Shown one piece after another: positions 23,571-33,064 of a DNA stretch of 64,000 nt. Under the pieces are notes generated by a model, which ran no database searches, was not told where the DNA came from, and worked only from the letters and a program-made list of their open reading frames with translations. The position numbers were made by a program, and so were the translations under genes. Source of the DNA: Telopea speciosissima (lineage: Eukaryota; Streptophyta; Magnoliopsida; Proteales; Proteaceae). The number at the start of each line of letters is the position of its first letter. The first letter of the stretch is position 1. The stretch lies in NCBI RefSeq assembly GCF_018873765.1, contig NW_025317348.1:1008127-1072126 (forward strand), read 5' to 3'.

Positions 23571-25025
23571 ATAATGAGACAGTGAGCTGGCATCTGTTGA
23601 CAACTGATTGGATAAAGGCCACCAAGGGGATTGAAAGCTATCAACGAGATGATCCACGAAGGCACTAACTAATCGTGTTTCCCAGATGGGCATACCCCGA
23701 CTTAATAGACTAAAGGGAGGCAGTAACTGACCTACTATTATGAAACGGTTTCGACCATAGGGTGCTCGTAGATCAGACACATCCGTAGTTCATGTTTCGC
23801 TTGTCTCCTCCCATTGGATACGCATCAACAACCCTCTACTTAGGAATCACCTCCGCCCCTATTATGTGCTGATCCTAATGAGGCTCGACAACCCTACCAT
23901 TGAGAAGTTGAGATTTGCCGTTCCCAATCAATAGCTGTTCTTACCCAACCCTACTCGAGAGATCGCTTCTAATACCAAAGGAAAGCCTCTCGAGCTTAAG
24001 AAATAAGAAAGCGTGTGGATAGATGATTCGATCGATACGCGGCAATCTAAAACTAGCCACTTGAACCTGGTAACTGAGAAGCTCATTTCTCGTCCCCACG
24101 AGCTTTGGTGAACGGGGCGACTAAAAAGGGTGAAGAGCCAAAATAGTAGGGATGAAAGATCCAACCCCCGGGAAAGGGTCTTATATACTGATTAACAACC
24201 GAGAAAGCTGGTTGTTGAGCAAGCTCCTAAGCTATCACTGGTCAATTCGGTAACAACAACCCTTCTCTCCCTCTTCTTATTAGAGTAAAGAGGCGAGATA
24301 GCTATGGATACCTATCTACTCGAGTTCCACGGGAAACAGCTTAGCCTTTCTATCGGTTCCTGATTCCCATTGAAACGGCTGGAGCAACCAATGAATCGGA
24401 GTAGACAAAAGAGTGCATCTATTACATACGTATTAGAAAAGCTAATGATACCACTCTTGTTACATACGGGCGGGATAAACAACACTTAGCCAATGCTCCC
24501 TGTATCAATCGATTGCTAAAGCGGCCCGTGTCTGCCTCGGGGGCTATCGAGTGAATAATCTATTTGAGGCAGCTACCTCATTTCATAGTTCTCAATCAAA
24601 GCATAGGTTGAGGGAGAGCTCTACCCGGGTTCATTCTTCGTAACAGAATTCGCTTGAGTCATGAATAGCCCCGATCCGAAGTCGAGACTGCTCCATTTGC
24701 TTGGGGGATCAGTGGAGCTTGGGATGGAGGGACAGGTTTCTTGCTATAGCGTTGGAGAAAGAAGGCATCCATTCTTCGGGGATCTTGTGAAAAGGGGATA
24801 GGTTGGGTTACAGCCCTATTAGCAAGGGTTTATTGATGGAGTAAGGGGAGGAAGTTTGAAAGCCACTATTCCAATCGAGGCTTGGTCAGCCCATGTAAGA
24901 ATACAATTGGAGGCCTACTAGCCGTTTGTGCAAGGGTGGTTAAAGGGGATAGGGCTCTAAAACTCTTTGTTCATAGCTATTTCCAGGAGGAGAAAGAGAT
25001 CAGGCAAGGGAAGCCCCGGACCCCG
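23571..25025. other. spacer, no gene seen
   Basis: No frame longer than about 90 codons and no known motif. The sequence resembles the decayed arrays to its left but without clear repeats. Confidence 0.4.
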
Positions 25026-26821
25026 ATAGATGCTCACAGAATGTAGCTCTAGTACTATACAGTACTCAAAAGATCAATTCTTTTCAACCTTAAGGAAGTT
25101 AACAACTCATTTGTTGACCCATTTCAGTACATAAAAACAAGAGGTTAAACCGGAAAGAAAGTCATTTTTGGTAGTTATTATGAAGGACACAGAGATAATG
25201 ACTGTCCCAAGCAAGGGACAGAATACATGCCCATTCCCACAATGGGTCCTACCTTACTAATAGACTCCTCCCTTACTAAAGGAACAATCCTTTCCTACCT
25301 TTTACAAACCGATCCAAAACCAACAAAGAAAGAAGAAAACACCGATCCCACACCTCCTCTTATCGTAGCCTCTATCTCTTAGTAGGCCTAGCTAGCCTGT
25401 CATGTCCCTTTCCCTAACCAACCAACTTTTACAGAGTTCGACAAACACACACTTTTTTGGGCCTCGACCTTCCCGAACAAACCTATCCAAACCTTGACTA
25501 GCATTACGACTTTCTATATTTCAAAGTAGCCAGTCTTTTTCCCTAATAGAATTCTCACAAGTTTAGATCACCCCTATTTGTTTGGCATTATTTTCTTTCA
25601 AATCCATATCATACTGACTTGACTCGGTAGCTCTACCTTACTGAAGAGACCAGACTCCCTCTTGAGAGCGAGCTACCTCAGACACTGACTGTCCTATGGT
25701 ATACGTAGGATACTCCGAGGATGAAAGCCAACCCTCCATTCTCTCTTAAGCAGGGGTTTAAAAAAACCTTACCTTTCCCTCCGCTCGGCCCTCTCCCCGA
25801 GAGTGCCTTAGCTCTCTTTCCTCACCTTTAGATACGGTTAGCTGATAGACCTCTGACCTTTAAAGTAATGGACTACTAGGATAACTGCTCTTACCGCTAG
25901 ACTAACCGAGGATAAGAACCATAATAGATGCTCACAGAATGTAGCTCTAGTACTATACAGTACTCAAAAGATCAATTCTTTTCAACCTTAAGGAAGTTAA
26001 CAACTCATTTGTTGACCCATTTCAGTACATAAAAACAAGAGGTTAAACCGGAAAGAAAGTCATTTTTGGTAGTTATTATGAAGGACACAGAGATAATGAC
26101 TGTCCCAAGCAAGGGACAGAATACATGCCCATTCCCACAATGGGTCCTACCTTACTAATAGACTCCTCCCTTACTAAAGGAACAATCCTTTCCTACCTTT
26201 TACAAACCGATCCAAAACCAACAAAGAAAGAAGAAAACACCGATCCCACACCTCCTCTTATCGTAGCCTCTATCTCTTAGTAGGCCTAGCTAGCCTGTCA
26301 TGTCCCTTTCCCTAACCAACCAACTTTTACAGAGTTCGACAAACACACACTTTTTTGGGCCTCGACCTTCCCGAACAAACCTATCCAAACCTTGACTAGC
26401 ATTACGACTTTCTATATTTCAAAGTAGCCAGTCTTTTTCCCTAATAGAATTCTCACAAGTTTAGATCACCCCTATTTGTTTGGCATTATTTTCTTTCAAA
26501 TCCATATCATACTGACTTGACTCGGTAGCTCTACCTTACTGAAGAGACCAGACTCCCTCTTGAGAGCGAGCTACCTCAGACACTGACTGTCCTATGGTAT
26601 ACGTAGGATACTCCGAGGATGAAAGCCAACCCTCCATTCTCTCTTAAGCAGGGGTTTAAAAAAACCTTACCTTTCCCTCCGCTCGGCCCTCTCCCCGAGA
26701 GTGCCTTAGCTCTCTTTCCTCACCTTTAGATACGGTTAGCTGATAGACCTCTGACCTTTAAAGTAATGGACTACTAGGATAACTGCTCTTACCGCTAGAC
26801 TAACCGAGGATAAGAACCATA
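25026..26821. repeat. perfect 898-bp tandem duplication
   Basis: Positions 25026-25923 are repeated immediately as 25924-26821. Every line compared matches base for base with an offset of 898. The unit holds no long frame. Its right end, read on the minus strand, has a tRNA-like phrase (TCCTCGG, TTAGTCTAGCGGTAAGAGCA) but no matching anticodon or T arm. Perfect identity means a very recent duplication, ongoing copy correction, or an assembly artefact. Confidence 0.95.
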
Positions 26822-27577
26822 ACCGCTGGACTGAGAGTTTGATTGGTGGTCCTACTGCCCGCCCGCTGGAACACCAGTCATTTTTTTCTTTTCGAGCTGG
26901 AAACAGAAATGAGATGTATCGGAGAAAGGACTAACACGTAAGTGGAACGGTTTCGGTAATTAATTCCCAATCGACGATGCCGGCTCCTCGGGGCTCTATA
27001 TTCATTCCGAAGCTCCAGGGCTTCGGGTAGAGCCAGAGTATAGGATCGTCGTGCTCAACTGCTGGATGGGTGGGAACATCTTAACTATCTACCGAAGAAA
27101 GGGGTGAGCCTTATCAATGTTGAATTGAGAGGGGCGGATTAACCAGCTTTCGATAGAGTAAGCAGCATTCGAGCCAGCATTTCGCTCCCCGATCCCTTCC
27201 CTTTCGGGATCTATATACCTAGCCAGTTTACCCGATTGTTGCAGTCAAAGAAGCAGAAAAATATAGGAAGCTAGTTTGAGTTCTTACAAGTTGATCAGAG
27301 CATGTGAGTGTTTCAATAGTTGGCTCTTTATTAGAAGTTGCCGCCATTTCGGGAGGAGCCGTTGCAAGAATAGAATAATCAAAAGAAGACGTACTGGAAG
27401 GGGACGTACGATAGAAGGTTTTTGCAAGCGTACTCTAATCGCTGTAGGCGTACTTTTACTAAAAAAGTAAATTACTTCAGGCCAGGGCTATGGCGGGCAT
27501 ACTGATAATGCCTTCATAGCACGCGGATAAAAAGCAGCTGGTGGTCGGGAGGGCTCTTCACATACTTGGAGTACGAG
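26822..27577. other. spacer, no recognised gene
   Basis: A plus-strand frame at about 27276-27470 has an Arg/Lys-rich middle but matches nothing I know. Nothing else is visible. Confidence 0.35.
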
Positions 27578-27990
27578 AGCAAGATGTGTGTTGCAGGTTG
27601 TTTGCAGAAAGGCTCACTGGACAAGCGGAAGACTGGTTTCATTCGCTGCCTAATGGAACCATCACGTCATGGCAAACCTTTATAGATTTGTTCAGGAGGC
27701 GCTCCCAAGCGCACAGATAAGACTGTGAATCTATAATTAGTTCAGATGACCAAGGCTGATGATGAAACAGTTGACCAATTCATTGTCAGATTTGGGAATA
27801 TCAAATAGAGGATTCCTCCGAATGAGAAGCCAAGCAACCAACAACATCTCATTGATTGGTTTATTGATGCCATGCCAGCAGACTTGCAATTCGAGCTCAC
27901 TCAGGCGCTTGAACTTAGTCACATGGGATGAGCTAATATCTCAAGCGCGCAACATGGAAGATTAGTTATATTTATCTTATTATGAAGCTA
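27578..27990 (+). pseudogene. Ty3/gypsy gag core remnant
   Basis: The frame DVCCRLFAERLTGQAEDWF, then LPNGTITSWQTFIDLFRRR, then a shifted frame with DDETVDQFIVRF, is the Retrotrans_gag core with its conserved WF, SW..F and F..RF positions. It is interrupted by TAA near 27718, by another in-frame stop near 27807 and by shifts, and no zinc knuckle or pol follows. It is inert nuclear transposon debris in the mitochondrial DNA. Confidence 0.75.
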
Positions 27991-29321
27991 AAGCTCAAAG
28001 ACGAGAAGGCATCTAATGCGAATGAAACGGCGGATAAGCCCACTGGGAGGGGATCCAGTAAGAGTTCTTCAACCTGTTGCCTCTTAGTGAAAGCATTTGT
28101 ATCATGAAATAAGAATACCCCTCGCTCGAAAGAGCCAACAATGCTGGTGCCGGTATTCGCAGGAATAGAAGAGATAGAAACGAGCTACCGGCGAAATGTT
28201 TTTGGGGTCATGGAGAGCCGGAACAGAAAGAAAAAATGCCTATAAAAATAAGGGGAAAGGCAGACATAGAATAAAGAAAAAAGGAGGAAGGCAAAGTGGA
28301 AGGTTCGTCTAGGGGAGTATCGTAATCATTACCGCTCCTCCAGCCCTTCATGCCGCCTATCGTTCGTCATTATCCACTTCATAGGGGCGGTTTCCATCGG
28401 GTTATCCCTCTGGGTTTGCACCTGGGGTAGGCCAGGCCCTACCTTCCTGCCTGAAAGGGATATCCGTGATGTGCCACAGAGCAATTGAGTTTAGAAGCTC
28501 CCCTTGTTTGAAATCATTCACTAAAAAACGCCTACCTCTCCACAAAGCGAAGAATTTTGTTTGTTTGGATCAACAGACAAAAAAGCTGGACTTTGACTGA
28601 ATCGACAGAAAGAACTGAATCTACAACAGCTCTGCAATTGGGACTGCTCTAGCAGCTGTTCTGGTCTCTGGTATCCCGGCCTCTGCTTCCTTCGCTACTC
28701 ACTCCGCTGCGAGAAATGCTGCTCGTTCCACTGGGTGGGTCTACTACTGCTTGCTCCGGTTCTGCCCCATCCACCCGTTCTCGTGCGAAAGGCAATCCAC
28801 GTCTGTGATATCGTACCCATCTCCATCGAATCAACTTATTCCATACTGCTCGCATGAACCGCTTGCAATCCGGATTCGGTGAGGGAACGAAGGGACGAGA
28901 ACTCTACCAGCCGGGTAAGGCGGCCGTCGATCGATGAATTGAGAAAGATAGGACCCGGGATTCCATTTCATTTTGTGGTAAAAATGGGACGGGAACAGAT
29001 GGGAAGTGTGTCCCCGGTTCTATTCCCTTTTTTGTTCGGATGAGACGGCAGTGAGCAATCGATAGAGAGCAAGGGATGCTAGCGCTCTGATCCTAGTATT
29101 CCTCGCTTCAGTTGGTTCAGGAAGCTTTGGCATCGGGAAGCATTAAGCAAGAGCGAAGCGATAGCTTCGCGTTGTGTTTTTTGGAAACACCTACTTTTGC
29201 TTGCCCTAAGATCTAAAACAGAGGCGGGCTTGCCTGCGCTCCCGGTCTATTCGGCTCGGCGAACCTATTCTCTTCTCTACTAAACTAACCACCTGAGCCA
29301 ACTCGAGAAACGAAAACTAAA
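27991..29321. other. spacer and 5' leader of rps2
   Basis: No gene is recognised. The last few hundred bases (about 28870-29321) resemble a mitochondrial 5' leader and would carry the rps2 promoter, but I cannot point to a certain CRTA-type promoter motif. Confidence 0.35.
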
Positions 29322-31097
29322 ATGACAATCCATTCTATTGTTATTCAAAAATTACTGAGTACGAACGCACATCTAGGCCGTCGGGTAGCTGCTCACCATT
29401 TCAAAGTCTATATCTGTGGTTCCAGAAATGGAATTGCTATTCTCGATTCAGATAAGACACTGATTTGTTTACGAAACGCTTGTCATTTTATAGGATCTCC
29501 CATTCGTCAAAAAGGCCGTTCCTTCTTTGTAAATACCAATTCGTTATTCGATGAGATAATAGAACAAATGGCGACGAGAATCGGCTGTATCAATGATTCT
29601 CAATGGAGGATCGGGGGGTTTTTGACCAATTGTTCAAGTCCGAAAAAAATCCGTTCGAGAAACAAGAAGATCAATTTCGGGTCGAACCAACAACCAGATT
29701 GTGTAGTTATTTTTGATGCAGATAGAAAGTCCTCGGTCATACTTGAAGCTGATCGATTACAAATACCTATTGCATCTTTAGTGGATTCGAATATCCCATT
29801 GGGATCCTATAAAAGAATCACTTATCCCATTCCAGCGAATGATCCTATACAGTTTGTATATCTATTTCGTAATTCGATCACGAAAACAGTTCTTCTTGAA
29901 CGGGGAAGAATCGTTGCGATGAAGGAGACTGTGGGAGAAGAAAAAGCTCATAGACCAGAGCTACTACAAGCACTTTTAGATAAAGGGGGGTTAACTAACG
30001 AAAGAAAGATGGAACTTGTTCCCCACCCAGGAATAAAACCACATTTCCTTGCTACTAATCAATTTAGGCGCCCTTTCATCCGGGAATTTAGGTCTACCCC
30101 TTATTACTCTTCCCCACTCGAGCTCTTCGAGGCCGTCGCCCCATTCCTCAATGCTGTTAGCACTTGGGCTGGAAGTTCGATGGCGAATGGTGTATCGGGG
30201 GTGACAGATGGAAATGTGGGGGCTAATAGTCTGCCGGGGGCGGAGGTGATTCCTAGTTCCGGAACGACTTCAACGGGAATACCACCCCTGCTCTCCCTAC
30301 AGATCCCAAAAGGGGGCCACGGCCACCTCGCTTCTCTTTTTTTTGATAAAGACCTGGTGCCCGACCGGTCTTCTCTGCCTGAACAAAGCGGAAAAGTGGT
30401 CACGACCGAACCGCAAGTTGACCACTCCAGTACCGCTACTCCGGGAGCATCCGCTGCTCATAACTGTTTTGAAGAAGGGTGGGTCGAGAGCGAGAGAACC
30501 CGTCTGAACGACTTCCTTCAGACGGAACAAGACCTTTGGGGAGCACCTCAACTGCCAAGGTCCCCCTCTCCCTCCAATGATTCCCAAAAGCTGTTAGACG
30601 CTTTTATTGCGCAGGAGACGGAGGTGCTTTCTACTGAAAGGACCACTGCAACAAAATCCCCACCCTTTGGTGGCCCTCCGGCTCACGAGGCGTCCCCGCC
30701 CCCGCCCCCGCTAGCGCCAGCACCGGCGGAAGTACCCCACGCCCCCCATAATTTTGACCCCAATTTTCCGGAGAAAGAGATTGGAGGAGAAACCCCTTCT
30801 CAAATCTATAACAACCTGGTCATCGCTAGCTCGTCGAAGAGAAGACCTCCTTCGCTTGATTTGCAAATCTTTAAAACTTGCGCTATCTTTGAGGGCAAGA
30901 GCAAAATACTCCACAAAATGAATGACCTTGATCCTGGTGGAGGCTGGCTTACACGGGGGGCTAAAAGAATAAGAAATAGGATGGGGAATGAGTTTTCCCC
31001 GGATACTTTGGGTGAAATCCTCCAGGATCTCGAACGTAGTGGCACCGGGAGCTCCCACTTTAAGTATTTTTTCAAGAGAAGAGACCAGGGATTCTAG
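29322..31097 (+). CDS. rps2: mitochondrial ribosomal protein S2 with long C-terminal extension
   Basis: The first about 195 residues are a full S2 domain of the plant mitochondrial type (start MTIHSIVIQKLLSTNAHLGR, then CVVIFDADRKSSVILEADR and IPIASLVDSNIP). S2 binds the small ribosomal subunit of the mitochondrion. The ORF then runs another about 395 residues with no S2 homology: a stretch rich in Ser, Gly and Pro, a run of prolines near residue 460, and a charged C-terminus. Long processed extensions are known for plant mitochondrial RPS2, so this is family-typical rather than a fusion error. The ATG at 29322 starts exactly at the conserved N-terminus. C-to-U RNA editing may alter some codons. 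It is the only clear housekeeping gene in the window. Confidence 0.95.
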   Translation: MTIHSIVIQKLLSTNAHLGRRVAAHHFKVYICGSRNGIAILDSDKTLICLRNACHFIGSPIRQKGRSFFVNTNSLFDEIIEQMATRIGCINDSQWRIGGFLTNCSSPKKIRSRNKKINFGSNQQPDCVVIFDADRKSSVILEADRLQIPIASLVDSNIPLGSYKRITYPIPANDPIQFVYLFRNSITKTVLLERGRIVAMKETVGEEKAHRPELLQALLDKGGLTNERKMELVPHPGIKPHFLATNQFRRPFIREFRSTPYYSSPLELFEAVAPFLNAVSTWAGSSMANGVSGVTDGNVGANSLPGAEVIPSSGTTSTGIPPLLSLQIPKGGHGHLASLFFDKDLVPDRSSLPEQSGKVVTTEPQVDHSSTATPGASAAHNCFEEGWVESERTRLNDFLQTEQDLWGAPQLPRSPSPSNDSQKLLDAFIAQETEVLSTERTTATKSPPFGGPPAHEASPPPPPLAPAPAEVPHAPHNFDPNFPEKEIGGETPSQIYNNLVIASSSKRRPPSLDLQIFKTCAIFEGKSKILHKMNDLDPGGGWLTRGAKRIRNRMGNEFSPDTLGEILQDLERSGTGSSHFKYFFKRRDQGF

Positions 31098-31770
31098 TCT
31101 TTTTTTTTTTTTAGAGGTTGACCAAGTGCCGCCTGTCGGTCAAAACGACCGACCCCGGACGTACCCACCCGCGTGGGGAACCGGGTAAACAAAAGCCGCG
31201 ATTAGAATAAAGGGAGTTCGCTGGGATTGTAGTTAATTTACCTTTCCAGAGGTGTTGGTTCGAGTCCAACTCGGGGCATGGCCTTGGTCATATAGACGTC
31301 TCGACGATCTTGCTCGGACCGGGCTTTAGTCTTTGGTTGTCATCCTGAAACCAATGGTTAGAAGGGCCAACTATGTATCAAAATGGAAACGGAGATTGCG
31401 TATGGATGGATGAATGTCGAACATCTCGGATGAATCCCCTGCCAATATCTTGGTCTTTTAGATAAAAAGACCTTAGTACTTCATGTCCCTCTTTAGGGGA
31501 AAAAAAACCAGTGTTACACCCCCACCTCCCCGAAAATCAAAAACACCGAGTAGCCCGGACTCTAACAAATTATCATTCTAGTTTAAGTAGGATGTCTAAA
31601 TAATACAATTAATATATTTATACAAATCTAAAGATTTTTATTTTATTAGTTTATACATGTATTAAAATGTTGTTAGTGAGAGGGGTCAGGTCACACTAGA
31701 TCTGATCCACACGGTAGGGCAACGGGAGGCTAATTGATAGGCATGGAGACGATGCTCCTATACTATCAAA
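31098..31770. other. rps2 3' region and A/T-rich border of plasmid DNA
   Basis: After rps2 there is an 11-12 nt T run, then a tRNA-like remnant (separate entry). From about 31555 the sequence becomes clearly richer in A and T, which suggests the border with the plasmid-derived segment. No gene is seen. Confidence 0.4.
31223..31278 (+). pseudogene. tRNA-like remnant, anticodon arm missing
   Basis: GGGATTGTAGTT at 31223-31234 matches the start of organellar tRNA-Asp, and 31254-31270 forms a perfect T arm (GTTGG, loop TTCGAGT, CCAAC). The D and anticodon arms between are collapsed, and the 3' end TCGGGGCA does not pair with the 5' end. It is therefore a broken or chimeric tRNA gene. Confidence 0.35.
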
Positions 31771-31779
31771 TATATCCGG

Positions 31780-31915
31780 GGACGCTACCGGCTAATACGG
31801 GTATGCTACCTGCTAATACGGGTACGCTACGTAAAACCGCTTAAGTTTCTTTCCTATAAGATAGACTTAAGGTACGATACCTGATAATACGGGTACGCTA
31901 CGTAAAACTGCGGAG
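31780..31915. repeat. short repeats CTAATACGGGTACGCTAC
   Basis: The phrase (C/G)(C/A)TAATACGGGTA(C/T)GCTAC occurs at about 31790, 31813 and 31887. A longer phrase, GCTACGTAAAAC(C/T)GC ... TTTCTTTCC, is duplicated at about 31826 and 31900. It lies just upstream of the plasmid ORF pair and could be part of a plasmid end or leader. Confidence 0.6.
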
Positions 31916-32020
31916 GTTTCTTTCCCACCAGATGGACAACAACAGTCTGGCTCAACCTGCTGCCTAAGCAGGCTATGGGATATAAAATAAATGTTGTTAT
32001 AATTGATACAAAAGTTTGCC

Positions 32021-33064
32021 ATGATTATGAAGTTCCTACTAGAGAAGTTTCGTAAATATATGAGTAATCTATTGATCAATAACACTGATCACCGACTTGG
32101 AGAAAGAGAGAGTAGTATATCGTTTTTTCGTGGTCGTCGTATAGATTCGTATCTAAACCCATATTATGAAATGAATCGTGGTGTACCTCTATACACGCGC
32201 GAGCAGCTTAAAAGTGCGGAACAAACAATTGAAGTGGATCGAGTGATACGCACTCTGGGCAGGCTTAGAGTAAGATATGGTGCTGAATTTGTAATGCTAA
32301 TATTGGAAGAGGCACGTCGAATGAGAGATCGAGAGCGGGTGGTCGAAATAGCATCTACGTTGAGACAGCGGTTTTCCCCGTTCCCTGCTGGTGACTACCT
32401 TTCATTGGCTGAAGAGCGCTCTTTCATTTCAGGTATAGTAAATCAAGCTCTGGAGAGGGATAGGTGCAGGGCTAACTTACAACCACATAACGTCATACGG
32501 CCTCAAAGAGAGCCATCAGTAGTCTCAACTACTGTGATTACTCATGACGTGAGGACGCATCCTCCCGAGCATCAACCACTTATCCCATTCTCCCGGTCCA
32601 CGAGGATAGGATGTGGGCTTCCTCTAATAGCTGATAAATCGTCGTCTGGTACGGAGACCACAATACCGTCTGGTACGGAGACCACAAATCCCTTTGGCAC
32701 TTTCCGGGTACTCGTACCAGTCTTCTGTGTTATTTCTAGTGTGTGGCTCAAATATACGCCAATAGAACTAGCCGATATGATAAGTCACACGGGGAACTTA
32801 TTGGAGTTAAATTGGGTTAGAGAGCTGCTTGGGTATGATGCCACAGGCACTGAAATTGTAAACCCTCGGGCTATATCCGAGGCCCGTCGTGTGGTGGAAG
32901 AAGTAGTATCTAACGAATTACCTGACCCGATCGTAGATGAATTCATAGTAAAGAATCTTCGGGAGGGGTCAGCACATAGGAGTACCTTGCTGCTGGGTGG
33001 TCTCCTCATTGCATTCATAGTACAGGGGGCTATGGGAAATAACAACATAACAACTAACCCATGA
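32021..33064 (+). CDS. unknown plasmid ORF with C-terminal membrane segment
   Basis: I do not recognise a family. The ATG at 32021 is preferred over the in-frame TTG at 32003, giving 347 codons. The protein has a charged helical N-terminal half (many Arg/Glu), a short duplication SGTETT(I/N)P coded by two 21-nt repeats near 32644-32690, a hydrophobic stretch at about two-thirds (FRVLVPVFCVISSVW) and a C-terminal hydrophobic segment (TLLLGGLLIAFIVQGAM). Its stop overlaps the start of the DNA polymerase by four bases (ATGA), so the two were probably co-transcribed. By position it may be a plasmid accessory or terminal-protein-related gene, but the sequence does not prove that. Confidence 0.55.
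   Translation: MIMKFLLEKFRKYMSNLLINNTDHRLGERESSISFFRGRRIDSYLNPYYEMNRGVPLYTREQLKSAEQTIEVDRVIRTLGRLRVRYGAEFVMLILEEARRMRDRERVVEIASTLRQRFSPFPAGDYLSLAEERSFISGIVNQALERDRCRANLQPHNVIRPQREPSVVSTTVITHDVRTHPPEHQPLIPFSRSTRIGCGLPLIADKSSSGTETTIPSGTETTNPFGTFRVLVPVFCVISSVWLKYTPIELADMISHTGNLLELNWVRELLGYDATGTEIVNPRAISEARRVVEEVVSNELPDPIVDEFIVKNLREGSAHRSTLLLGGLLIAFIVQGAMGNNNITTNP

Noticed and set aside
25840-25920. Minus-strand phrase TCCTCGG then TTAGTCTAGCGGTAAGAGCA resembling the start of a tRNA (twice, in both 898-bp copies)
   Set aside because: No anticodon stem-loop or T arm follows at the expected distance, and the 3' end does not pair with the 5' end.
30104-31075. Minus-strand frames of 89-115 codons
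   Set aside because: They lie opposite the rps2 extension and have no recognisable motif.
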